This document shows, in pieces, positions 1-12,934 of a stretch of 64,000 nt of DNA (the stretch's first letter is position 1; each line of letters opens with the position of its first letter). This DNA is from Pogona vitticeps (Eukaryota > Chordata > Lepidosauria > Squamata > Agamidae): contig NC_135786.1 of assembly GCF_051106095.1 (NCBI RefSeq), forward strand, positions 202,803,501 to 202,867,500, written 5' to 3'. The notes below the pieces were generated by a model. That model made no database searches. It was not told where the DNA came from and saw only the letters and a program-made list of their open reading frames with translations. The position numbers were made by a program, and so were the translations under genes.

Positions 1-919
1 TTCAAGAAAAGAATGTGTTGTTGAGAGTGAGTACTGTTAATTGGTACCATGCTTGTTTCTGAATAAACATGTGTACAATTGCACTGTTAGATATCGGGGG
101 TCCAGACCCTGATGCAAAGTCTTGAAGATGTTTAATCATTGAAAGCACACTGTTTTGTTTTTTGTTTTCAATTTTTTTTCTATTCTTAATGGTCGATTAA
201 AGGTACTGTATCACCTATTCCTGTATTTGTATTGTTTCCATGTCCATGCAGCCCGTTCCTGATTTTTAATGTTTAGATGTTGCTTTCTCCTTGCCTTGCC
301 TTCTTACAAAACACAACTACAGGAGCTGCAATCTTCAGCAGAAGATCCACATGGCAAGGACATTCATTTTCATAATAATTTAACCTCAACCAGCTGTGTG
401 TGGGTGTCTTTCTCTTTCTCATCCTTCCTATGCTTCATGGGAAGAAACAGCTACTGAAAGGTAACTTTTAGTGGGAATGACAGGTCAAAAGAAGGGAAAG
501 CACCTTCTTGCGGGGCTATTTCACTGGCTTCAGACTGTAACTTTTGGGAAATATTTGCCTCTCAATTCGTACTGCACTGTTTTTGTTCCATGTTCAAACA
601 TTTTCATTTGCACTGTGATGTCTTGTGATCTCTTCATCTGATTGGCTGCATAAAGTCACTATCATGTCACACTTATTGTGTGATTTCTCATTGGCTAGGG
701 GTTGTGATCTACAAAACCTTGGGGATGCAGGAAGCCTTAAGGATAAAGGAAGCCTTCAGTTTCTCAGTAATATTTCTACCCTGCTCATTTAAATTGCTTT
801 TTAAAAAGTATGAATATCAAAATCAGTAAAGATATTGTTTATAGCTTTACCCAGTTCAGAAGGGGGAGGGGATTACATTACAGTGTGGCCACAGGGTAGA
901 AGTTGTACATGATGTAAGC

Positions 920-1057
920 CAGTGGTTCTTAACCTTGGGTTACTCAGGTGTTTTTGAACTGCAACTCCCAGAAACCCCAGCCAGCATAGCTGATGGTGAA
1001 GGCTTCTGGGAGTTGCAGTTCAAAAACACCTGAGTAACCCAAGGTTAAGAACCACTG
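920..1057. mobile_element. hAT-like foldback miniature element with 8-bp target duplication
   Basis: The element begins CAGTGGTTCTTAACC and ends with its exact complement. The terminal inverted repeats are about 54 bp and identical, separated by a roughly 30-bp loop. Perfect direct repeats ATGTAAGC flank it at 912-919 and 1058-1065. CAGTGG...CCACTG ends and an 8-bp duplication are hAT traits. It is non-autonomous, with no coding capacity. Confidence 0.92.
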
Positions 1058-1145
1058 ATGTAAGCAACCCTACTTCAGTCACAAAAGAGATGTAGAAATC
1101 AGCCAACCAGAGAATTTGGGTTAGGATTTAAAGGGAAAGTTCCTT

Positions 1146-1264
1146 GAGTAACTCAGGTGTTCTTGAACTGCAACCACCAGAAGCCTTCACACCAGATGTG
1201 CTGGCTGGGGTTTCTGGGAGTTGCAGTTCAAGAACACCTGGGTTACCCAGGTTGGCAACCACTG
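1146..1264. mobile_element. Degenerate copy of the same hAT-like foldback element
   Basis: It shares the arms gagtaactcaggtgttc and ttctgggagttgcagttca with the copy 90 bp upstream and ends ...caaccactg. The first ~20 bp of the left end are missing and the arms have diverged. No target duplication can be assigned. Confidence 0.8.
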
Positions 1265-1269
1265 GTCTG

Positions 1270-4200
1270 GATCATGCTAAACATGTGGATGCAAGGTTCA
1301 TGCCAAATGACATATCGCACCTCAAGAATGCTCTGTTTAGCATGATCTAGACTGATCTAGGATATGTTGTGAGGTTTACATTTAGCTAGAAAAGGAATGG
1401 TATCGAACCTGCTCCAGCACATGGTAATTCTCAGCCTGTCATAGGGAGAATTACTTTTTTAAAAATAATGACTTCCAGATTCCCCCTGGCCACACTGGCT
1501 ATAGGATACTTAGACTCAACGTCTTTAAAAGTAACTTTCCCCATCTCTGGTTTTAAGTATTTTTTTTTCTTTGATTTAAATTAAGTTTGCGACAGCTGAA
1601 TATGCACACTCCCACACACCAAAAGCACATATAAACCTGTTAGTTGAGAATCTTTATCATTCTTTGATTTTGTTTTGCTTTGTTTTTGAACAAAGTTTTG
1701 GAAGTTTAGAAAATAGTCACAGCTCTTGGTGTTCAGTAAGGTATTTTGCAGACATTTAAACAGCAAGTGAATAAATTGCCACAGTGGTTTCTTTTGAAAA
1801 CACCATTACATGTTATTTAACATTGCCAAGTATAAATGGCACAATGACAAGGGTCTATAACTGAAAGTGACTGTAACACGCTAACAGAAAGACAGCCACA
1901 GTTAATATTGGAACCCTGGTGTTCTTAACAGCTGAAAACCCTGCCATCAGCCAACCTTCCTTGGCTTCCTATAATGTGTGAAATATACACAAAATGGATG
2001 AATTAACTAAGCATATGTCAAAGCCAGGAAATGAAGAGGATGACGGTCTCTGGTAAATGGTCTACACAAGAGCACTTTAGGATGTGTGGTTTGCTAAAGT
2101 GCTTATTTAGTCTTACTAACCTAGGAAATAACTTTGCCTGGATATTTATAATCAGAATTTATATCCTCAAACTGTGCAATAGCTTTCGTCCTAAGAAGCA
2201 GCCTTCATATGGGGAAAATAAAACAATATAAACTTGGGAGGCACAAGATGACATCATTCTTTCCCCTCCATGTTGAGGATGAGTTTTTAAACTGGATATA
2301 TTGGATGGTAAAAATAAATTTTAAAAAGACTAGGATTTTGTCAGCATAATCTCATTATGCTTGTAGCCATTACAGTCAAAATGAGTTTCCTTTGCTTTAG
2401 TTTGGGTTGGATTCAAAAACAGTTCTCAGAGGAAAAGGGTCATTACATTAAGGTAGTGAGTTACTAAATTGAGCTTCCTATTATCCTGAGGTATTATGCA
2501 TGGTCGTGTTTTCTTAAACCATATTGGATACGACGAATAATCCAGGTATTGTTCAGTGGCTAGAGTCAGACGTTTCTTTCTAATGAGTGAAATATAGATA
2601 GCTAATGAAAGGAAATGTACAACATTTGAACGGAACTGAAAACAGTCTAGAATTAAAATTCTGAATAATATATCCCTAAATTCTGGGATAATCCCTTGTG
2701 GCTCAGGGATATCTCTAAATAAAGAGTTATAAATTATTCTTCGGTTGTGCAAACACCAGTTGGGAGCTTCACACACGTGGTCCTGTTTAGGCACATATGG
2801 TAACCCACATGAATAAGCATTTTATAATCCAGAGCCTTTTGGTTTGTAGTTTTTGGCTCTTTGCCTCTAAATTCCTCACAGAGAAAATCGGAAATCTCAG
2901 AAATGGTATATTAGCTGTAATACTGTGTTAGGATTCCTTAAATGTGAAATAAATCAAGTCTCAAAAGTACTACAGTTGTGATAGGCTTAAAAGGACAGAA
3001 GTGACCATTCAGCTGATTTAACTTGTTTGTGGCACAGTAATAGAGAAATTTTAACTACTTTTAATATCCTGCATTGGTGCTGTGATGTTATATCACACAC
3101 ACTCATAGATATATATCAGTATACCTATATATCCATATCAATATATCAATCCCTATAACTTCCAATACTGGAGGTTCTATCCTTTGGGTAGCCTTCTCAC
3201 TCTGGTATCCTCAGGATGCTTTCTAACACAATGACCATTATCCTTGGCTGCAGCTTTTGGGATGTGAAATGCAAGCCAGGTAGGGCTGGGGAGGGGAGAT
3301 CTTTTACCCTTGATATTAAGGCTGTAATTTCACATTCACCAGTACTGACAAGCTTACAGGTACTTAAAGGTCTGAGGAAACACTTAATTTGCTACATTTG
3401 ATGGGACTGTGCTGTTTAATTGTTTTAGTACTCCTTGCACCATCTTTCTGAAAGATGCCTTTCTTTTCTCCTGCCACACAGTTTAGCTTAGAAACATTGT
3501 AATTCCTTGCTACAAGCATCCTAAAGGCCATTTTCAGAGTAGTCTGCCAACTGTAAAGATGCTCTTGACAATGACACCGTCAACTCATGAGATTTGGGTG
3601 TAAATTTGTGCCCCCCACCCTCCCCACATGCTAAATTTGATGCCTTTTTAAAACATAAACCAGAAGTGGTCCAATGGACAATTCTGGTTTTGGAAGGGAT
3701 GAGAGTATTTAGCCAACCACACACACTCCAGGAACAAAAAGTGAAAATGACTGTTCCTGAAGGTATCCAGAAGCAGAACAATGTGTTTTAAAGGGTTGTT
3801 GCTGTTTTTTTCTTCCCTCCCCCACCCCACCATAGGAAGCTTTTAAGGACCTTTGGAATTGCAAGATCCCCTTGGAGGGCTGCATGCAACCCACAAGACA
3901 CACTTGGTCTCCCTCTGCTCCTAATCTACAGCCTACCATTTCCTCAGATGCCTTGAAATGATTTGGCATCTCCTTCAGCCACATACAGTCTTCCCTTTAG
4001 ACAGCACATGAGCACCATCTTGAAATGCTGGGAATTTGGCCCCAGCAATATTTGGTAGAATATCAGAAGAAACATCAAGAAGGATTGTCTTCTTCTAATT
4101 GACACAGTGATTATGTCCTTATTGATTCCAGTATTATCCAAATTTTAAGGAAGGTTTCCTGGCATTCTTCATCCAAGCACTTTTCGCATTCACACTTTAC

Positions 4201-4290
4201 TTCACCAGGACAGTGTTATCATATGTTTTCCTGTCGTGCTTTGTAAATATGTAATATAAAGCAGAGATGGAAAAATGTTACTATTGTGGA
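1270..4290. other. Unique AT-rich DNA, no gene recognised
   Basis: Nothing with coding or RNA-gene character was recognised. The open frames are short and without similarity that I can name. A small AT-rich run of tatatcaat repeats lies near 3105-3150. Confidence 0.5.
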
Positions 4291-4294
4291 CTAC

Positions 4295-4376
4295 ATTGAT
4301 TGATTGATTGATTGAGCGATCAATCGATCAATCAGTTGGTCGGTCAGTCGGTCAGTCAATTGGTTGGTTGGTTGAT
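4295..4376. repeat. Degenerate (ATTG)n array with inverted half
   Basis: GATTGATTGATTGAG at 4298-4314 is followed by its complement-like GCGATCAATCGATCAATC to 4333, then ttggtcggtcagtcgg variants to 4376. The array thus switches strand in the middle and can fold back. Confidence 0.75.
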
Positions 4377-4379
4377 ATG

Positions 4380-4520
4380 CCACTGGTACTGGTCTCCTAA
4401 AGGATCCAAAGTGGTTTAGAGTATTAAACAAAGTTAAAAGCTAAAATAATAAATTATTACAATGTTTTTTTAAAAAAATTAAGCAAGTATCATATCAAAA
4501 CATTATAAATAAGAGCAATC
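4380..4520 (-). mobile_element. Possible LINE/SINE 3' tail, reverse orientation
   Basis: The phrase ggatccaaagtggttta and the following AT-rich stretch resemble reverse-complemented LINE 3' tails common in squamates. The family is not resolved. Confidence 0.3.
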
Positions 4521-6902
4521 CCAAAGCCATCAATGACAATACAGTTGCTAGAACACCACAGCTAGTGGTGCCTGCAGAGTGCAGGATCCTAGTGTTTAGA
4601 AGTCAAAACAAAATAAATGTTTCCTATCTTTGATATAAAATATTTAATAATAAAGTTTTTTTTAATTACATGGCCTGCTGTGAAATTTCTTACTGTGCAA
4701 CATATCTGTCCAAGCCAAGACATGCTTGATTTAACCATCATTCATTTTCACTTCCCTTTGTTTCTCTCACCCCATTTCTTGAAGCTGGGAATGGACTCTT
4801 CCAAATGTAAAGTTTTACTCCATTTCATAAGTACAACATCCTTTGAGCTGGTTATTGGGAGGGGGGGGGATGCAATTAGGGGAGAATTCCAGTACAAAAG
4901 TGGCAGGCAAGGAAGATTTAAAGACTTTTCCTCTGCTTGCTATTTCTTTCACTGCAAACTGTGTCCTCCTAGTCTCCATTTGCACAAAAGAAGCAGCTGT
5001 GGAGTTGCTGAGGTAAATTAAAAAGAAGCTTCCATTGCTAGGGCACCAGGCTGTATCTGTATTCATAAGTGGATAATATTGGTGGTATTCATAATCATCA
5101 TGCAGCAACACAAGGGCTCCTTTAGCAAGTAAACTCATGTGATGCCGCTGTCTCTCCTATCACTAATAACTCCCTGGAATGTCTTTAAAACAGGAAGCTG
5201 CTCATGAACTCTATTATCCTAAAGAAAACAGTTTGGTAGCCAAAAAAGAAGGGAAACAGCTAACTCTCACTTCTTCCAGGACATCAGCATTAAGTATTAA
5301 ACAGGAAAGCCAAGATGTGCTGCATAAGCAGAAAAGCACAAAAAAAGTTGTAGGCTGATATTTCCTTTCTTTGCTACATAAGAAAATTATGGAATACTTT
5401 ACAGATGGGAGGGGCAGCTAATGCAAGCTGATGGACAATCATCTGTGTCATAGTTCATGGGAATTCAGTATGGAGTCTGAGCCAAAACCCTATGAATGGA
5501 CTTGCCAGGTGTCTATAGTACTATTCAGCCCAAAATGAAGGGGAAAGGTAGTGGAGCAATTAAGGAAATCAAAAAGTCTCAGATTGCCCAGTTTTTGTCC
5601 CAAATGTACTCTCCTTAGTACTCTGAAAATAATAGGTCACAACCTGTGAGAGGAGATGGGCCCCTTCTAGTTTCCTTTACAATCCAAATATGGATGCAGG
5701 TCTTCTGTTTTAAGAGGAGAGAGAAATCATTGCCTAAATTCAAGTACCATCTGAGTTCTGTCTGGCATCTCTTCTGAATCCTGCTGAAGTGACCCAAGAT
5801 GGGGAATGAACCAGCAGTGAGGCCTTATTCAGGCCTCTGAAGCTGTATACATGCAGCAGTAGTCCTACTACCTATGTCCTGCTTTACTGTGGAGAATGGC
5901 CGCTCTGAAAAGGAAAACACCAATTCACCACTGAAATTTATGATAGCTGAGTTTCATTTATGTTGACATAAATATATAAGGGGATTCTGGCCATTCTGAA
6001 ATTTAAGATTTAAAATAAACATGAAAAGATGATTAAGAATTATTATAAATTAGAATCAGGCAGTTTTTCTAGCCATAACGAAGATTAATTTAACTTGCAA
6101 AATGTCAGAAGCACAGGAATTGTAAAATTAAAAAATATTTAAGCAGATAATAAAATTTATTATGAAAATATTTCACTTGCATATACACACCATTTCTTCC
6201 TGCCCTCTGCAGGAGTGGTGTGTCACATCATTCAGTTTGGAAAACAATGCACTAGGTTTAGTTGCCCCACAGCCTGAATTTCCACTTGCTCCTGAAAAAT
6301 CCATAAAAGAAAACCCAACTCTTGTCTTATGTTTAATCATGGAGCAAGCACTCTCCAAGAACATGAAACTAAGAGAAAATGGCCACTTTCAGGGCACCTA
6401 AATATCACTGAAACAATCATTCTCTGCTAACATTTGGTGCAATAACACGTCTGCAAGAGTACTGTGTATCTTGGATTGTGCAGTGTCCAATGTAAATGGA
6501 TAAATGAAAGCCACTTAAATTATAAACTGTTCACTTACGTGGCAAAAACATTCTTGACATAACATACCTAAAATAACAAATTAAAGCTAGGTTAAAGCAT
6601 GTAAAGTATCATTGCTACAGTTATATTCTATTGTCAACTGAATTCTAGGTGCAGATATCTTAGCCAGAAGAGCTCTCCATAGTTCCAAAAGACTTGGATT
6701 CTGGCAAGCGGCCAATAGAAGAAAGTATCGTGGTTGCCATGTAGCCACAGAATGAAGACTTTTCATAATACTGTACCTTCCTTCTGGGCAATATTATAAA
6801 TGGGAAAAGTCCATTTCCAACTGTCACATTTCCCAGAATCCCTCAGCCTGCAAGCTGTAATCTCAAAAGGCAACTCTTCTGAGCTATGCCTCACATATAG
6901 AT
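4521..6902. other. Unique AT-rich DNA, no gene recognised
   Basis: Open frames such as 4617-5021 (plus) and 4815-5138 (minus) overlap each other on opposite strands and show no domain. A poly-G run sits at about 4859-4869. The cccagaatccctcagcctgc patch near 6832 resembles a hAT-like remnant. Confidence 0.45.
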
Positions 6903-6965
6903 GAAAAATTAAAGAGATCACCTTGAAAGCCCTATTAGGGCCCTGTAAGTAAATTCTGACTTGCT
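6903..6965 (+). mobile_element. SINE 3' fragment
   Basis: It shares cttgaaagccctattagg with the fuller SINE at 20150-20345 and continues with a diverged form of its TCGATAAGTTGGTTCCGAC region. The head is missing. Confidence 0.5.
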
Positions 6966-6969
6966 GGAA

Positions 6970-8489
6970 TATAACTACAAAATACGCATTAACCATTCCA
7001 CTAAAAAAAGTACTAATATTATCAGCTGTTACATTAACTTACCAAAATAAAATAGTTATCCACATGTTATTCCTGCTTCCTTAACACATTAATGTAACAT
7101 TGTTAAACGTAATGCATATACATACAGAATGTAATGCATTACTTCCAAGTTCTGCCAGGACTCAAGTATAAAAGATATGGTTTTGCTTTCTTTCACCCTA
7201 ACCTCTATATGTTCTTTTCCCAGAGCAAGTCTTAATTTGATCCAAAACCTAATTGAAAGGATGAGATTTGCACAATAACAGTACTAATTTTATAAACCCC
7301 TCTGACCATATGCAGTGTGGTCTTTCCCAGATGAGTAATCATAGCCTATGAGGCAAAGCGAAAGAGCCTCTGATATGCTCCACTGCTATATAGGGAGCTT
7401 AATGCAGTTTTGCACACCAAACTTGAAACTGTGGGTTGCTCATTGCCTTTAGCAGCACTGACTTTTAAAACATATGGTGGCTTGCCATGACAAATTGCTT
7501 TGTGCACAGGGCATGCCCAACTTTCTCTAGAATGTGACCACAATATTTACTTAATCCTGCTAATTTGGGTTATTGTGATTTGCTTAATCCTACTAATTTG
7601 CCTCCTCACTCCAGAGTGTCGGTGGCTGTCATGTAAACTAAAACCAAATCTTTTCTTCCGTCCAGTTTCTGGCTTCTTCCAAGCCACTGTGCCAATCATT
7701 CTTCTCTCAACACTTGGTAACTTGGTTATTTGCGTGTTTCCACACGGCTGCATCACAAAACATTGTGGCTGCTTGCTTCAAAAAGATAATATCTCACACA
7801 TATGGAGACTGCCTTTGATCTCGGTGGTCCGTCTAGGGGTCAGAGGCCCAGCTTCTCATTCTCTGCCCCTCTCAATTCAGACGGGTCTTTTCATTTGCTA
7901 TGAAGCCAAATGTTAGAAGGACAAAAGCCAGATAAAGAAAGTCGGAGGTTTAGCCATAATTAATCTATCTATTTTGATACCTACTTCAGATTTTGGAGGT
8001 CAGCTTTGCTTTATATATATTACTTTATATGTGCAGTAGTTTTATTAAGTCATAAAGGAGTCCATGAAACTGTTCTATGCCAGCTCCGTTAATTGTGTGA
8101 CCAATAACTAAATTTCTCTGACAGGCAGAAGAAGAAATAAAAGTGACAGCGATTTGACTTCAATCTCTATAGGCTTTTTTTTTGTCCTGTGGGGTTTTTG
8201 TGTGTGTGTGGTTTTTTTTTACAGCACATTTATTGACGTAAGTAGAAAGGGGAGAAAATGAATAGATGTTTCTTGCATTTGAAAAACTGAATTTTGTATC
8301 AACAGCCCCACCCATGTGTAAAAATTTTGATATACATATTGCTACATTCATGAAAGGAGCAGCATTGTTCCCTTAAGTTTTGTTTAGTGTTCCAAAAACT
8401 GAGATTCATTTTCCCTCTTCCATCTTTTTCAAAGGAGTGTAATCCATTGGAAACGGATCTACTGGAATTTAAGAGCTCAAAAGAGCATC
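6970..8489. other. Unique DNA, no gene recognised
   Basis: An imperfect direct repeat (ttaatcctRctaatttg, two copies about 33 bp apart) lies at 7553-7602. The 138-codon open frame at 7500-7916 spans this repeat and looks like chance. No other structure was seen. Confidence 0.45.
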
Positions 8490-8497
8490 ATCTATTG

Positions 8498-8633
8498 CAG
8501 TGGTCAACAACCTTGGGCCTCCAGGTGTTCTTGGACTACAATTCCCAGAAGCCTTCACCACCACCTCTGCTGGCCAAGATTTCTGGGAGTTGAAGTACAA
8601 GAACATCTGGAGGCCCAAGGTTGGGGACCACTG
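8498..8633. mobile_element. hAT-like foldback miniature element with 8-bp target duplication
   Basis: It begins CAGTGGTCAACAACC and ends ggttggggaccactg, with inverted arms including ggcctccaggtgttcttgg. Perfect flanking repeats ATCTATTG lie at 8490-8497 and 8634-8641. It belongs to a relative of the 920-1057 family but its arms differ at several sites. Confidence 0.9.
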
Positions 8634-8704
8634 ATCTATTGGACACTTCAAGGACAGCTTCCATAATTTATTAGATCTTGTATGGGAAGCATTTTGTGAA
8701 AGTA

Positions 8705-8785
8705 ACCGAGCTTAGAAAAATTGCATTTTGGACTACATTTCCCAGAATCCTTTAGGTAGCATAGTCATTATAGACCAAAATTCCT
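8705..8785. mobile_element. Possible hAT-like remnant
   Basis: Ggactacatttcccagaatc followed by cctttaggtagcatagtc resembles the inner arm of squamate hAT-like miniature elements. Only one arm is present. Confidence 0.35.
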
Positions 8786-8932
8786 TTCCCATGTACAATT
8801 CAATTCAGTAGGCTGAAGACAGTGGCCTGTGAACTTCCTTACTTCCTTCAGGCTCAACGAATTAGCAATTTGAAATCCTTTTCCGCCTTACTGCTAATGG
8901 GCGATAATATACAGGGCTCTGGACATGAACTC

Positions 8933-8934
<2 letters not shown>

Positions 8935-9013
<79 letters not shown>
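8935..9013. repeat. (TG)n microsatellite, about 39 units
   Basis: An uninterrupted TG dinucleotide run of about 79 bp. The poly-Cys-Val open frames across it are low-complexity artefacts. Confidence 0.98.
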
Positions 9014-9020
<7 letters not shown>

Positions 9021-11790
9021 GTGCAAATGTTACGCATTTGTTATGTCATATATGGCAGATACTTTCCACCCAGAATTATGAATGAAAAGGGAACAATGTC
9101 TCTCCTCTCCACTAAAATTATACAGACCTATGCACCCTTTAATAATGAAGGTTTTTTTAAAAAAGGATGTGAAGACTATCTTTCCCATAGTAGCAAGACT
9201 GAACTGTAGAACTTAAATTGTTCAAGGTTAATCAAGCTAATCTGAAAGAGAGGAAGTTTACCCTTCATTTCCCAACAGATTCTCTTTAATTTTGCAGCCA
9301 CAATGACAGGTGGCCTCATCACTTGTAACATTACAGACCACCTTGAAGATATCAGCGCCAGTAGCCTTTGAAGTCAGAATAATCAGCAAGCCATTTGATC
9401 CTCTATCAGATGAAATAACCTTGTCAGAAAAGGCCAGCTCTCAGGTATACTGATTGTCTATCAAATGGGGGATAACTTGATACACTTTATTGGTGCAGGC
9501 TTATGGCCCTTACAGGACAATGTAGCAGATGCTTTTTTACAGCCAATTTCTTTTTTCAGTGAGACAACTGCAGATTGCAAGGAGGTTCTTTTAAAAACCC
9601 GATGTTCAAAAACAACAGCAATGATCCTACTATTGACAGCATCTGTTTAACCCTCACAAAGCAAGTCAAGTCTAAAAGAAAAGTTATATGACAGAAGGAA
9701 AATGGCAGAGTTGCACACGGTAGCATCCATAGTCAAAACAGCTCGGAACAGTGCATTTGAAAAGGAATTTGCTACTTTATTGCCATTATTTGCTCGTATG
9801 TGCAAGTAATTTGTTGCATTGTGCGTTATTGCAGTATTTCAATATCATTACGAACAGGAGCAAAAATTATTTGGAAAATAATCTCTGGTTCTTCTAGTGG
9901 CAAATTTTTATATTCCACCTTGGAAATATTTATAAACGCATTACAGACTAAACCAAGAATATTCACTTACCATGTAAGATTGATAGAAGAATGTCATAAA
10001 ACTTACAAATTCTGTCAAAATGCCTTTCACAAGGGGCTTCTGAAAACGAACTAGGTTAAGTGTTACTGGTTGCACCTGAAAGTAACTTGGTAACTACTAG
10101 TCATATCTCTCATTTCCCAAAAGAAAATTATTATAAATAATGACATTGCTTGTAAATAGCTGTCTCCACACCCTGCTTCAGAATACTTCTGAAACCTCTC
10201 CCCGACCAACACTTGTGACCAACTAGTCAATGTTTTCCAGTTATTCTGTGTTATCCTTGTATCCTGGGAGGTATTTCAGGCTGCGGCCTAGTTAGTTGCA
10301 CAGTTTCCGTCAACAGGTATTAGGCTGAGTTGTCAGGACCCAGAAGAGTATGGCCAAAGCCAACACATTCCATTCCCTATACCACACCCCCTCTTTCCCC
10401 AACATGGTGTGAAAAGCACATATCTGATTTGTGGCCCCAAATGCATACATTTGATTGCAAGCTCCCTTTAGTATATATCAGAAAGCTAAAGGCTAACCTT
10501 TTAAACGTTGGAAGCAATAGGGGCAGCGTGGAGATGGTACTACATAGTTCTGGCTTTCAAACACAAATAACTGATCAGATAAAATGATTGCTGGTTCTAT
10601 TTCCATATGCCAAATGATGTAAGAAAGTATGCTACATTGTAAAAAAATACTCCTTGGACATTAGGCAGAGGTGTGCATTTTGTTGTTGTTGTTGTTTACA
10701 ATGATGATGATGCCATATTAGGAATTCTGTTATGCTTGGTATACAAAGGAGGAGAAAGCATTTCTCTCTAGAAAAGCCAATAACTCATCCGGGACTAAGG
10801 CTGAAGAATGTGGAATCCTGCATATGTTTATGAATTTCTATTTCTGAGGAACCCAAGCCAGCCAGGCCAGTGATGAGGGATGTTAGGAGCAACAGCTGGA
10901 TTCCTCAGTCCTGTTCTCAAAGATTTGTCTCTACAATGTGAAATGATGTATTACCATCATTTGCACAAGCTGAAGTGTAAGAAATACTTGTCTTCTACAA
11001 TCTGGTGCTGGCAGGTGTTTCCCATCAAGGTATTTCACAGCACAGTCCAAAGCAGAATGTAATTTATTGTGGTCAATGGAAACTATATTGCTGATATTAC
11101 CTACACCTAATCCCTTTGGACATCTGGCACTCTACACAGAATGGACAGACACATCTTCATCACCACTTTCGACTGACAGCACGTGGAGAGGAAATCCTTT
11201 TTTAACCTGAGAATAGTCTTGCTTCAGAGTAAATTATTAAGCCCTTTCATGAAAATCGGGTCAACAGTTTCAAAGCTTTTAGTATTAACCCAATTGTGAC
11301 AATGGTAATTTTTCATTTTAGGTTGAGATTTACAAAGGGTAGAATGGAAATTGCAAAATTAATAATCTTTTCAGTGCTTGCTTAGGCAAAGTGGTGATTT
11401 ATGTATTTATTCTTGATAACTTTTCTCTCCAGCCTCTCCTCCAGTGAGCTCAAAGGTACATGGCTCCCACCAGCACCTTTAAATCTCAAAACAAGAATCT
11501 AGTGTGATGGATCAAGCATAGACCAAAACAGTGACTGGCCCAAAGTCATCCCTCAGCTTCCTGACTCAGTAGGAAACAGATTTTTGGAGAATCGAGTTTT
11601 ATTTTAATTTAAAGATAACACACTACCTGACAATAATGCATATTAGAAAGGCTACATAGCAAAATTCATTCTCTGGCAATAAAGAACAGTAAAAATAAGG
11701 ATTGTCAAAGCATGACTATCATCAGGGGAACGGGTTTTCTTATGTTGTGGAAACACCCTGGCCTTTATTTACCTCAGAGCCAAGGAGGAT
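9014..11790. other. Largely repeat-free unique DNA, no gene recognised
   Basis: No transposon ends, SINE heads or convincing coding sequence were recognised. Short triplet runs (gtt, gat) occur near 10681-10710. This is a reasonable place to look for conserved non-coding sequence around a developmental gene, but nothing in the bases proves it. Confidence 0.4.
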
Positions 11791-11799
11791 TTGGGGTAC

Positions 11800-11844
11800 A
11801 CAGTAGAGCCGCCCAGAGTAGACTATGTCTAGATGGGTGGCATA

Positions 11845-11887
<43 letters not shown>

Positions 11888-11888
11888 A
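11800..11888 (+). mobile_element. LINE 3' tail ending in (AAAT)n
   Basis: Gccgcccagagtagac...agatgggtggcatat followed by (aaat)n at 11845-11888 matches the common squamate LINE 3' tail. The same tail recurs nested in BovB at 14598-14768 and in altered form at 59905-60049. Confidence 0.7.
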
Positions 11889-11964
11889 AGTGCCAACAGT
11901 CTCTGAGTACTTTAAAAAGGGGAGAGGGGATTTCTGAGTTCTTACTCATGATACATGTCTTAGT

Positions 11965-12640
11965 TACATGTCAGCAGATTACTGTAACATGCTGTACATG
12001 GGGCTGTGTCCAGAAAGTATCTGGAAACTCCAACTGGTCCAACATGTCAAATCCAGATTATTAACTGCAACTGGTTACAGGGAACATTTAACTCCCCTGT
12101 TACAACAGCTCCACTGTGTGCCTATCCAGTTCTGGGCACAATTCAAAGTGCTGGTTTTAATCTATAAATCCTTAACAGCTTGGGTCCAAGCTATCTCAAA
12201 GATTACATTTCCCTTTATGAGCCTGCCTAGGTGTTAAGATCATCTGGGCCTTTATCTCAGCCCCAACATCCTCATAGGTATGCATGGTGGGAACACAGGA
12301 GAGGGCTTTCTGTGGATCTCTCTCCCATAAAAGGCCAGGCTGGCCCCATCTTTGTTGGCTAAGACCTTTTCTCTTCATACAGGCTTTTCCTTCGAGATTA
12401 GCTGTCTGAGAGAGTGTTTTTAATGGAGTGTTGGCCTTATTGCTTTGAGTCTGGTTTTGGTGCTGATTTTGTTTGCAATTTTTAGTGTGGTATTTTTTTA
12501 TTCCTTTTAACATTTGTTTTATTAGTGTTTTTAGCTTTAAAATATTGTATTCTAATGATGTAAGGTGCCTTGAGTCCTTTTTAAGGAGAAACGTGGGGTA
12601 AAAATTTTGTAAAGAACTAAATAATAAATAAGTTATAGTA
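11965..12640 (+). mobile_element. L2-like LINE, 3' part
   Basis: Translation from 11968 gives SADYCNMLYMGLCPES, then LQLVQHVKSRLLTATG and REHLTPLLQQLHCVP. This matches the DYCNALYAGLP...LQLVQNAAARLLTG ending typical of L2 reverse transcriptase proteins. The 3' UTR runs to aaggtgccttgagtcc...ggagaaacgtggggta and ends in aataaataa. The copy is 5'-truncated, and the frame closes at 12237. Confidence 0.85.
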
Positions 12641-12934
12641 GCAAAATGCCACTCGTTCATGAGGAGCTGGTTCCATTTCTGAGTAAGGATCTAATCTCAG
12701 GCATGCCAGGAACACAATGAGCACCTTGTGAAAGAGTGGCAAATTACATGATTTCCCTTATGCAAGCGAAGAGTTATATGACTTTCCTAATGCAAGCATC
12801 AATTGGCAGTAGAATAGTGCCTATTGATACCTAAGTTACTTCCTGATCTTGATTGCTCAGGCTAAAATTCAAGCATATATTTTAATCTTCATATCAACAT
12901 GCCTTAAAGCTTCATTTAACAAAATTTCTATCAG

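Noticed and set aside
62-67. AATAAA as a polyadenylation site of an upstream gene
   Set aside because: A single hexamer in AT-rich DNA with no coding sequence or transcript support before it.
7500-7916. Hydrophobic 138-codon frame that looks like a membrane protein
   Set aside because: The hydrophobic part comes from an imperfect repeat rich in tta/att. No family resemblance, start context or splice signals.
8822-9209. Cys-Val repeat proteins
   Set aside because: Translation of the (TG)n microsatellite.
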